DNA from: an uncultured Mucispirillum sp.
GTDB taxonomy: Bacteria > Chrysiogenota > Deferribacteres > Deferribacterales > Mucispirillaceae
Assembly (NCBI GenBank): GCA_945947845.1
Contig: CAMEZN010000124.1
Coordinates: 1-5,954, forward strand
Direction of reading: 5' to 3'
Length of the DNA stretch: 5,954 bases
In this document: in pieces, positions 1 through 5,954 of the stretch
Layout of the letters: the number at the start of each line of letters is the position of its first letter
Numbering within the stretch: the stretch's first letter is position 1
Notes under the pieces: model-generated
The model's input: the letters and a program-made list of their open reading frames with translations, nothing else
The model's database searches: none
Told to the model about the DNA's origin: nothing
Made by a program: the position numbers and the translations under genes

Positions 1-1113
1 CTTTACAGAATACCAAGCAGTGTATTTTACAATACACAAATTAAAAATATGGTTAAATCATTAGTTATTGGTGCTGTTTTAACTGTCATTGCTGTGCTGC
101 TTTCTATGTATACTGTAAACAGGTCAATGAAAAAACTTGTAACATTCCAAAAAATGATGATTGATGCAAGCTCAAATAATGATTTAACAATCCGTATACC
201 TGTTGACTCTGACGATGAGCTTGGAAAAATTGCAGATAGTATGAACCAGTTTATTTCAAAAGTGCAGGAAATAGTTATTGCTGTTCGTAATGCCACTATT
301 GAAGTAGCATCAAGCAATAATGAGCTTGCAGCTACTATGGAAGAACTTTCTACTACTTTTGATTCCCAAGCTGAACAAGTAGAAAATATGGTGCACAGCA
401 TGGGGCAGGTAGGTGATGTATTTAAAAATACTTCTCTTGCTCTTTCAGAAAATATGAATGCACTTGAAAATACAGCAACTATGTCAAAAGAAGAAACTAA
501 GAAACTTGAAGTTGTTGCAAAAGATATGACAGATATAGAAACCGATACAGTTACTCTTTCAAATAGTATTGATAACCTTACAGAAAGCTCTTCCCAGATT
601 GGTGAAATTATTAATGTAATTAATGATATTGCAGACCAGACAAACTTACTTGCCTTAAATGCTGCTATTGAAGCAGCAAGAGCTGGTGAAGCAGGCAGGG
701 GGTTTGCTGTTGTGGCTGATGAAGTAAGAAAACTTGCTGAAAGAACCACAAAAGCAACAGGAGAAATTGCTGGTATTATTAATACTTTACAGCAGGAATC
801 AGAAAGTGCTGGCGAAGCTATGAAACACTCTTCTACTAGTGTAAAAGTAGGTGCTGGCAATATCAGCGAAGTTACTACTGAAATTAAAAAAGTTACTGTG
901 GAAGTGGATAACCTTTATACACACATGAAACCTGTTGCCACATCAGTTGATGAACAGCAGGAAACAGTGCAGGCGGTTGTAGATAATGCACAAGTTATTG
1001 CAGCAGGTATTGAAGAAAGTAATGCTGCTGTCAGCGAAGTTAATAAAACAGTAAGCCATTTACAGCAAAGAACAGAAGGGTTAAAACAGCTTATTGAACA
1101 ATTTAAAGCTTAA
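1..1113 (+). CDS. Methyl-accepting chemotaxis protein, C-terminal part (5' end outside window)
   Basis: Membrane chemoreceptor that would signal through CheW/CheA to the flagellar motor. The frame is open from base 1, so the ATG at 49 is an internal Met and not the start. The 16 codons before it (…[14 protein letters not shown]) resemble the end of a periplasmic Cache-type sensor, which is inference. Numbering from that Met, residues 4-23 form the second transmembrane helix, about 24-77 the HAMP linker ([13 protein letters not shown]), and 78-354 the coiled-coil signalling domain. The highly conserved hairpin tip spans about 190-233, with [20 protein letters not shown] followed by [18 protein letters not shown]. 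The two arms are of similar length, roughly 19-20 heptads, closest to the 40H class. There is no C-terminal NWETF-like CheR/CheB tether; the protein ends …LIEQFKA. The sensor and ligand cannot be judged. Isoleucine is nearly always ATT here, unlike the ATA-rich genes downstream, perhaps because of higher expression. The family call is certain. Confidence 0.97.
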   Translation, partial: LYRIPSSVFYNTQIKNMVKSLVIGAVLTVIAVLLSMYTVNRSMKKLVTFQKMMIDASSNNDLTIRIPVDSDDELGKIADSMNQFISKVQEIVIAVRNATIEVASSNNELAATMEELSTTFDSQAEQVENMVHSMGQVGDVFKNTSLALSENMNALENTATMSKEETKKLEVVAKDMTDIETDTVTLSNSIDNLTESSSQIGEIINVINDIADQTNLLALNAAIEAARAGEAGRGFAVVADEVRKLAERTTKATGEIAGIINTLQQESESAGEAMKHSSTSVKVGAGNISEVTTEIKKVTVEVDNLYTHMKPVATSVDEQQETVQAVVDNAQVIAAGIEESNAAVSEVNKTVSHLQQRTEGLKQLIEQFKA

Positions 1114-1146
1114 TAAAAATAACTAATAAATTTATATACTACTTGT

Positions 1147-1182
1147 AAAAAACTATACCTGTTTTATCAGGTATAGTTTTTT
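1147..1182. terminator. Bidirectional intrinsic terminator between convergent genes
   Basis: A perfect 15-bp stem (1147-1161 pairs with 1168-1182) closes a 6-nt TTTTAT loop. The core is CTATACCTG/CAGGTATAG, and each side ends in a run of A/T that gives a U-tract in either direction. It lies 33 nt after the chemoreceptor stop and 8 nt after the permease stop, so it can end both convergent transcripts. Confidence 0.9.
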
Positions 1183-1190
1183 TATATAGT

Positions 1191-2483
1191 TTATGCAAAG
1201 ATTTCTTTTAATATAAATACTATTGATAAAACAAGCATAGTTTTTGATATCTCTTTATACCTGCCTGTTCCTGCTTTGATTATCACATATGCCAATATAG
1301 AAAGCTCTATACCCATAGCAATATTATATGTAAGCGGAGTCATTACAACAGCTATTACAGCAGGAGTCAGCTCTGTCCAGTCTTTAAAATTGATTTTTTC
1401 CACAACAGAAAACATTAAGATACCAACAAAAATAAGTGCAGGAGCAGTAGCTGCACTAGGCACTATTTGTATTAACGGAGAAAAAAACATCGCTAAAATA
1501 AATAAAATACCAATAATAACAGCAGTAAGACCTGTTCTGCCACCAGATTCTACTCCTGTAATACTTTCTATATATGCTCCAACTGTGCTTACCCCAAAAA
1601 TACTGCCTGCTGTTGAACCAAGTGCATCAGCCATAAAGGCTTTTTTAGCATGCTTCATATTGCCGTTTTTATCTACAAAGCCTGCCCGTTGTGCAACACC
1701 CATTAGTGTGCCAATTGTATCAAATACTGCCATAAAAAGCAGAGTAAAAACAGCCATTAAAAAATTTGAATTAAATATATTAGAAAAATCCATTTGAAAA
1801 AATACTGGTGCAATAGATGGTGGAGCAGAAACTATGCCTTCTGGCATTTTTGTGAGACCAAAAGGGATACTTATTATTGTTATTGCTGCAATACTTATCA
1901 ATATTGCACCCGTAACCTTTCTAATATGTAAAATAATCATAAGTAAAAGCCCAAAAATAGAAAGAAGTGTGCCTGTATTATGAAAATCACCATAAGTAAC
2001 AAGTGTAGAATCATTATTTACAATAATACCTGCACTTTGAAGCCCTATAAACATTAAAAATATTCCAATACCAGCAGGAATACCCATTTTTAATGAATAT
2101 GGAATTGAATCCATTATTAATTCTCTAATGCGGCCTACTGTAATAAAAATAAAAAGAATCCCTACAATAAATACTGCTGCCAATCCTTCCTGCCATGAAA
2201 GACCCATTGATTTTACAATAACAAATGCAAAAAATACATTTGATGTCATACTTGTAGCAAGCCCAATAGGATAATTTGCATAAATACCCATTAAAATACT
2301 TGCAAAAGCTGCTGCTAAACATGTAGCAGTAATTAATGCTTCTCGCGGCATACCAGAATTAGAGAGTATATCAGGGTTTACAAAAATAATATAACTCATG
2401 GTCATAAATGTTGTAATACCCGCAATAATTTCTTTTTTTACTGTGCTGCCAGAAGATGTGATACCAAAAAACTTATCTAACAT
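1191..2483 (-). CDS. NCS2/AzgA-type purine (adenine/guanine/hypoxanthine) permease
   Basis: Inner-membrane nucleobase:cation symporter, 430 aa, the usual size for the AzgA/PbuG/GhxP branch of NCS2, with about 14 hydrophobic helices. Family motifs in order: AGITTFMTMSYIIFVNP (21-37), IRELIMDSIPYSLKMGIPAG (119-138), FIGLQSAGIIV (145-155), FDTIGTLMGVAQRAG (254-268), and AYIESITGVESGGRTGLTA (303-321). The expected substrate-binding residues are present: Asn82 (TM3), Asp255 (TM8) and Glu306 (TM10). The surrounding TM3 motif is unusual: families normally read LAPGMGxN, while here residues 75-82 are LATSMTSN. Exact substrate is therefore uncertain; purine import for salvage is the family expectation. 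The ATG start is supported by an AGGAG 5 nt upstream. It is convergent with the chemoreceptor and divergent from the peptidase operon, so it is probably monocistronic. No purine riboswitch is visible in its short leader, and no purine salvage gene adjoins it. Confidence 0.93.
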   Translation of the reverse strand: MLDKFFGITSSGSTVKKEIIAGITTFMTMSYIIFVNPDILSNSGMPREALITATCLAAAFASILMGIYANYPIGLATSMTSNVFFAFVIVKSMGLSWQEGLAAVFIVGILFIFITVGRIRELIMDSIPYSLKMGIPAGIGIFLMFIGLQSAGIIVNNDSTLVTYGDFHNTGTLLSIFGLLLMIILHIRKVTGAILISIAAITIISIPFGLTKMPEGIVSAPPSIAPVFFQMDFSNIFNSNFLMAVFTLLFMAVFDTIGTLMGVAQRAGFVDKNGNMKHAKKAFMADALGSTAGSIFGVSTVGAYIESITGVESGGRTGLTAVIIGILFILAMFFSPLIQIVPSAATAPALIFVGILMFSVVEKINFKDWTELTPAVIAVVMTPLTYNIAMGIELSILAYVIIKAGTGRYKEISKTMLVLSIVFILKEIFA

Positions 2484-2488
2484 ATATG

Positions 2489-2493
2489 CTCCT
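2489..2493 (-). promoter_or_regulatory. Ribosome binding site of the purine permease
   Basis: Reading the minus strand, AGGAG lies 5 nt before the ATG at 2483. It is the only good Shine-Dalgarno near the N-terminus and fixes the start. Confidence 0.85.
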
Positions 2494-2509
2494 GTTTATA
2501 TTTAATCTT

Positions 2510-2515
2510 ATTATA
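2510..2515 (-). promoter_or_regulatory. Candidate -10 box for the purine permease
   Basis: The minus strand reads TATAAT here, a perfect sigma-70-type -10 hexamer 26 nt upstream of the ATG, giving a short leader. No convincing -35 is seen at 16-18 nt spacing (ATAAAT/TATAAA). The region is so AT-rich that such hexamers arise by chance, so this is only a candidate. Confidence 0.3.
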
Positions 2516-2570
2516 TTGTAAATATAAGCATTATTTATATATTATTTATTATATATTTCATATTTATATG

Positions 2571-2590
2571 ATAAATTTGGTAAAATTTAT
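2571..2590. repeat. Perfect 8-bp inverted repeat, possible operator in divergent intergenic region
   Basis: ATAAATTT (2571-2578) is followed by a GGTA spacer and its exact reverse complement AAATTTAT (2583-2590). This dyad sits about midway between the divergent permease and peptidase starts, a typical place for a dimeric regulator. It lies upstream of the candidate rightward promoter. Both half-sites are pure A/T, so chance occurrence in such a sequence is quite possible. Confidence 0.3.
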
Positions 2591-2609
2591 GTTTTTTTCA
2601 AAATTTTAC

Positions 2610-2642
2610 TTGTATTTAACTATATATTTTATATATTATAAT
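2610..2642 (+). promoter_or_regulatory. Candidate promoter of the peptidase/ChaN operon
   Basis: TTGTAT (2610-2615) could be a -35, with TATATT (2632-2637) as -10 at 16-nt spacing. An overlapping perfect TATAAT at 2637-2642 is the alternative -10, though at 21-nt spacing. Either would give a leader of about 45-55 nt. The whole 2484-2694 gap is made of A/T tracts, so this is weak evidence; a promoter for the rightward operon must nevertheless lie in or near this gap, since the gene to its left is divergent. Confidence 0.3.
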
Positions 2643-2694
2643 ATTTTAATTTATAACTTATTTTTTTGCAATAAATTATTAATTTAGGTATTAT

Positions 2695-4545
2695 ATGAAA
2701 AAAACTGCTTTTACATTATTAATCTTGTTTGCATTATATTTTAAAAGCTTTGGTGCTGCTGCTGTTATTAAATCAGAAATAGATATAAACCTTAATATGA
2801 TTAAAGGCAGTATAACTATTGCTTCTACAAAAGCTGAAACTGTAAATTTAGCACTTTACAGCGATATGCAGCTTTTAAGTGATGATAAAAGAATAAAATA
2901 TAATAAAAACACAAATGAATATGTAATCAATCTTGATGGATTATCGCCAGTTATTATTTCATATATAAAAAATATCTCATCAGAAACAGATACTATTAAT
3001 AAAGATTTTATTTCTATATATTCAAGCATTATACCTGCTGTTACAAATATAGAAAAAGCAGAGCTGTATATAAATATTCCTGAAAACTTCCAAGGGCTTG
3101 CAAGCCAGTTTGTTACATATTCGCAAAACCAAAATACAATGCTTTTTACATACAATACACTTCCTAAAAACATATATTTTGCAGCTTCATCTAATTATAT
3201 AATTAAAAAAATAACACAAAAAAATATTGATATATATACTCTTTTATTTAAAGAACACGAAAATTTAAGCTATAAACTTCTTCAAAAAGCAGCATATTAT
3301 ATAGAAATGTATGAAAACTTGTTTTCTACTCATTTTCCATACCACAACTTTATTATAGCAGAAGATGTTAACCCTTATGGACATGCACTAGCTTCTATGG
3401 CAGTATTTGGCTCTGCTATTATAGATAAAGATTTTATTGCAGACCGTTCACTAGGACACGAAGTGCTGCACCAGTGGTTTGGTGCCGCTATTGAATGCAG
3501 TATGACTGACGGGAACTTTTTAGAAGCAATAACTACATATTTTTCAGACTATTTCTATGAGAAAGACGATAGAATAAAATATAGAAAAGATATACTTACA
3601 AAATATCAAGCTTATGCTGCATATAAAAATTTTCCATTAAAAGATTTTATATATAATGCAGGCAGAAAAGAACAATCCATAGGATATGGTAAAGGGCTTA
3701 TGGTGCTTCACATGGCTAAAAACAAAGCTGGTGATGATGCCTTTATGGCAGGTATCAGAAAATTTATAAATGATAAACTTTATTCTTCTGCATCATGGAA
3801 AGACCTGCTTACTTATATCGGTATGAATGAAGATTTTTATAAAAGCTGGATATTAGGTAAAGAAGACATCATTCTTGCAGTAAACAATACTGGTTATCAA
3901 AATAATACACTTACTTTTAATCTAATTAGAAAAGGGGGCGAAGAAGAAGCAGATGTTCCTTTTACCTATATTTCTGAAAACCATACCGTTACAGGAAAAT
4001 TCAAGACAAAAAAAGGTGTAAACCAGATTGTTTATACTCTAAAATCTGATAATGATACATTTATAATAGATGACAGATATGACTTAATGCGGGCTTTATA
4101 TCCAGCTGAAACAGTATCATCATTTGACTATCTTTTTTGGGCTGATGATATATTATTTGCTGGTGATAAAAATGAAGATAAAGCATTTAGAAAAGTATTT
4201 CCTAATATAAAAGATACAGTGCATATTAGAAAACTAAGCCTGCACCACTTAAAAGATAAAAATGTGATTATAGCTATGGAAAATACTGTGCCTCAAACAG
4301 TTGCTGAACTTTTAAAAAGCAAGCTTACTTTTACTTTTGAAATAGGCAATACTACATACAAAATAGTAAAAAATCCATATTCAAAAGGAGATAAATTTAT
4401 TATGTTTTCTTTTAACCATACAAAAGAAAGCCTTAATAAATTAACTCATTATGGCTCTTATTCATATATATCACTTAATAAAAATGAAGTAATTGCAAAA
4501 GAAAAAAATACTATGCCAAATGGCATAAAAATATTTGGCAGATAG
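2695..4545 (+). CDS. Secreted M1-type zinc metallopeptidase (non-canonical, gluzincin)
   Basis: A 616-aa exported peptidase. Residues 1-23 are a Sec signal peptide (MKK, hydrophobic core, SFGAAA), so it acts in the periplasm or outside. Residues about 24-180 look like the M1 N-terminal beta domain. The catalytic domain has the zinc site GHEVLHQWFG, with ligands His255 and His259, Glu256 as base, and Glu277 (GNFLEAITTYFSDYF) as third ligand. The likely transition-state Tyr331 is in SIGYGKGLMVLHM. About 390-465 is a beta-sandwich; 466-616 is an alpha/beta domain I cannot assign. Two oddities: the aminopeptidase GxMEN motif is missing (the region reads NPYGHALASMAVFGSAII), and only 17 residues separate His259 from Glu277, where M1 has 18. 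Classical aminopeptidase activity is therefore doubtful; endopeptidase or other specificity is possible. A weak AGGT 5 nt before the ATG is the RBS. It is translationally coupled to the next gene, a paralogue. Confidence 0.88.
   Translation: MKKTAFTLLILFALYFKSFGAAAVIKSEIDINLNMIKGSITIASTKAETVNLALYSDMQLLSDDKRIKYNKNTNEYVINLDGLSPVIISYIKNISSETDTINKDFISIYSSIIPAVTNIEKAELYINIPENFQGLASQFVTYSQNQNTMLFTYNTLPKNIYFAASSNYIIKKITQKNIDIYTLLFKEHENLSYKLLQKAAYYIEMYENLFSTHFPYHNFIIAEDVNPYGHALASMAVFGSAIIDKDFIADRSLGHEVLHQWFGAAIECSMTDGNFLEAITTYFSDYFYEKDDRIKYRKDILTKYQAYAAYKNFPLKDFIYNAGRKEQSIGYGKGLMVLHMAKNKAGDDAFMAGIRKFINDKLYSSASWKDLLTYIGMNEDFYKSWILGKEDIILAVNNTGYQNNTLTFNLIRKGGEEEADVPFTYISENHTVTGKFKTKKGVNQIVYTLKSDNDTFIIDDRYDLMRALYPAETVSSFDYLFWADDILFAGDKNEDKAFRKVFPNIKDTVHIRKLSLHHLKDKNVIIAMENTVPQTVAELLKSKLTFTFEIGNTTYKIVKNPYSKGDKFIMFSFNHTKESLNKLTHYGSYSYISLNKNEVIAKEKNTMPNGIKIFGR
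4512..4540 (+). promoter_or_regulatory. Two mutually exclusive stem-loops just before the second operon gene
   Basis: TATGCC (4512-4517) can pair with GGCATA (4522-4527) around an AAAT loop. Alternatively TGCCAAAT (4514-4521) pairs perfectly over 8 bp with ATTTGGCA (4533-4540) around an 11-nt loop. The two share the left arm, so only one can form. They lie in the last codons of the peptidase gene and end 3 nt before the next gene's Shine-Dalgarno, where they could tune its translation. No U-tract follows, so this is not a terminator. Function is inference. Confidence 0.35.
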
Positions 4546-4550
4546 AGGAA
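4544..4550 (+). promoter_or_regulatory. Ribosome binding site overlapping the upstream stop codon
   Basis: AGAGGAA lies 4-5 nt before the ATG at 4555 and overlaps the TAG stop (4543-4545) of the peptidase gene. This is a stronger site than that of the first gene. The overlap indicates translational coupling and fixes the start of the ChaN-domain gene. Confidence 0.85.
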
Positions 4551-4554
4551 TATA

Positions 4555-5954
4555 ATGAAAAAATTTTTACTTTCAATCTTAATAATTATGATTTCCTGTT
4601 CTTTCAGCTTTGGAGCTGTATATAATCAGGATAACAGAATACCAGTGCCTTATGTGCTGAAAACAGTTAGAGATTTTGAAGATAATGCTAATACTTATGA
4701 AAAAGTATTAATGCGGAAAAATATGCTTCACAAACTTTCTGTATATGGAGTAAATAAGGTTAATGATATAAGCGATGAAGCAATAGGATTTATTTTCCAT
4801 ATGATAAAATTAAATATTGGTGAAAATAAATTTGAAGCTGGACTTAGTAAAATGGCAGAGTTAAAAGATATGCCTTCTCTTACATGGCTGCAAATACTAA
4901 GATGTTTTGATGGAATTGATGCAGACAGCTTTTATGATGCTTATTTCTCTAAAAATCCACTGATTCAGCTTAATATATCTAATGCAGAATATATTGCAGA
5001 ACAGGGAAATTATTATATTTCATTTACTCTTTTAAGAAAGTATGGAGATAAAACTGTAAATATCCCTTATGTACTTGAATACGAAAATAAGAAAGAATAC
5101 GGCAGGCTGCAATCAAGTATAGATAGAGAAGAAACTTTCAAAGTGCCTGTAAATACAGGAGCAGTAAAGCTTACATTAGACCCTAATTACCATGTAATAA
5201 GAGAGCTTACTGATAATGAAAAAACACCTGTGATTGCAGATATTTTACACAAAGAAAATGTGCTTTATATAGATAAACAGCATAATAATGCAGTATCTGC
5301 AATATTTAAAAATCCAAAATATATAAAAGATGATGAAGCAAAATTCAGTGATTTAGAGAATAATGATGTAATCATAGGAAGCTATGATAATAAAATAGCT
5401 AAATTTTTTGCGGATAAACGTATAAGTGGCGAAGATAATACTGATTATTTCATTTTTAAAAACCCAGTGAATAAAGAAAAATTTATTCTTATTGCAAATA
5501 ATATGCAGACAAGCAATATGCACCTATTAGAAAATTATGCTTTTAATCAAGAATTATCATTTAAAAATGATAAATTAATATCTAAATCAAACATGCCTTC
5601 TGATATGGGAATAATTATATTAAATCATGCAAAAGATGTTATTGTAGATGTAAAAAAACTAGATTCATTTCAAGAAATGATGAAAAAAGCTTCTGCTTAT
5701 AAAACAATCTTTATTGGTGAAAGCCATGATGAATATGCTCATCATGCTACTCAACTTGCTGTTATTGAATATTTAAATAACTCTAAAAAGAAAACAGCAA
5801 TAGCTATGGAAATGGTGCAGTATAAATATTTAAATATTATTAATGATTTTGTTAAAGGCAGAATTACTGAAAAAGAAATGCTTGATGGAATTGATTACTA
5901 TAACAACTGGAATTTTGATTATTCTCTATATGCTCCTATATTTAGATATGCAAG
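4555..5954 (+). CDS. M1-remnant/ChaN-domain fusion protein, exported or lipoprotein (3' end outside window)
   Basis: The first 466 residues are visible and the frame is open to the right edge. Residues 1-21 form an export signal (MKKFLLSILIIMISCSFSFG). Cys15 in MISC is a possible relaxed lipobox; otherwise signal peptidase I would cut near SFGA. Residues about 40-356 are homologous to 290-614 of the upstream peptidase: helical region (HM…G…F.AG…W), beta-sandwich (ISFTLLRK, LDPNYHVIREL) and unassigned alpha/beta domain (YFIFKNP). The part carrying HEXXH and the third zinc ligand is absent, and Asp74 sits where Tyr331 would be, so it cannot be an M1 peptidase. From about 366 a ChaN (Cofac_haem_bdg) domain begins, with FIGESHDEYAHH (GExH, 386-397), AIAMEMVQ (415-422), FVKGRI, and WNFDYSLYAPIFRYA (452-466). 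Only about its first 100 residues are in the window. ChaN proteins are iron-regulated and bind haem in Campylobacter jejuni; an envelope role in haem or iron handling is the family expectation. It is second in the operon, 9 nt after the peptidase. Confidence 0.88.
   Translation, partial: MKKFLLSILIIMISCSFSFGAVYNQDNRIPVPYVLKTVRDFEDNANTYEKVLMRKNMLHKLSVYGVNKVNDISDEAIGFIFHMIKLNIGENKFEAGLSKMAELKDMPSLTWLQILRCFDGIDADSFYDAYFSKNPLIQLNISNAEYIAEQGNYYISFTLLRKYGDKTVNIPYVLEYENKKEYGRLQSSIDREETFKVPVNTGAVKLTLDPNYHVIRELTDNEKTPVIADILHKENVLYIDKQHNNAVSAIFKNPKYIKDDEAKFSDLENNDVIIGSYDNKIAKFFADKRISGEDNTDYFIFKNPVNKEKFILIANNMQTSNMHLLENYAFNQELSFKNDKLISKSNMPSDMGIIILNHAKDVIVDVKKLDSFQEMMKKASAYKTIFIGESHDEYAHHATQLAVIEYLNNSKKKTAIAMEMVQYKYLNIINDFVKGRITEKEMLDGIDYYNNWNFDYSLYAPIFRYA

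Noticed and set aside
49..51. ATG as possible start of the chemoreceptor gene
   Set aside because: The frame is open to base 1 with Cache-like sequence before it, no Shine-Dalgarno precedes the ATG, and a start here would remove the sensor and first membrane helix.
27..860. Long minus-strand open frame (277 codons) antisense to the chemoreceptor
   Set aside because: It lies wholly within the strongly conserved MCP frame; its Ser/Ala/Ile-rich composition is what reverse-reading this coiled-coil gene gives, with no recognisable domain.
1276..1797. Plus-strand open frame (173 codons) inside the permease gene
   Set aside because: It is antisense to the clearly conserved NCS2 permease and matches no family; a shadow frame.
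2125..2322. Minus-strand 65-codon frame within the permease
   Set aside because: Overlaps the permease in another frame; Cys/Tyr/Phe-rich and without a domain.
2484..2694. Purine riboswitch or small RNA/small gene in the divergent intergenic region
   Set aside because: The 211 bp is nearly all A/T tracts; I see no three-way-junction core, no GC stem and no open frame with a ribosome binding site.
2856..3173. Minus-strand 105-codon frame antisense to the peptidase N-terminal domain
   Set aside because: No recognisable motif, and it opposes a well-supported gene in AT-rich sequence where chance hydrophobic frames are common.

Overview
This AT-rich window carries four protein genes. They are the C-terminal part of a chemoreceptor, a complete purine permease on the opposite strand, a complete secreted M1-type (gluzincin) metallopeptidase, and the first 466 codons of a secreted or lipid-anchored protein that ends in a ChaN-type domain. 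The low GC, strong ATA/AAA codon use, export signals and HAMP/MCP receptor suggest a motile, low-GC, diderm bacterium. A gut Deferribacterota member such as Mucispirillum is my best guess, but that is inference; nothing seen here fixes the taxon.

Layout. Positions 1-1113 (+) hold the end of the methyl-accepting chemotaxis protein, already open at the left edge. A strong bidirectional hairpin terminator at 1147-1182 separates it from the convergent NCS2/AzgA-type permease at 1191-2483 (-). A 211-bp, extremely AT-rich divergent intergenic region (2484-2694) must hold the promoters for the permease and for the rightward pair. It contains a perfect 8-bp inverted repeat but no riboswitch or small gene that I can see. 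The metallopeptidase (2695-4545, +) is followed after 9 bp by the ChaN-domain gene (4555 to beyond 5954, +). The Shine-Dalgarno of the second gene overlaps the stop codon of the first, so they form a coupled operon.

The most interesting observation is that the two operon genes are paralogues over most of their shared length. The second protein keeps the part of the M1 fold that follows the zinc site, the beta-sandwich and an unassigned alpha/beta domain. It lacks the whole catalytic zinc region, and it gains a ChaN domain that the first protein lacks. The two are complementary: an active-looking peptidase without ChaN, and ChaN with a dead peptidase remnant. ChaN proteins are tied to haem or iron handling in the cell envelope, so a two-component envelope system that processes proteins to obtain haem or iron is a reasonable hypothesis, but it is not shown by the sequence.

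The peptidase itself is unusual: it lacks the GxMEN exopeptidase motif and has a slightly shortened zinc-ligand spacing. The permease has an altered TM3 motif at the expected substrate site.
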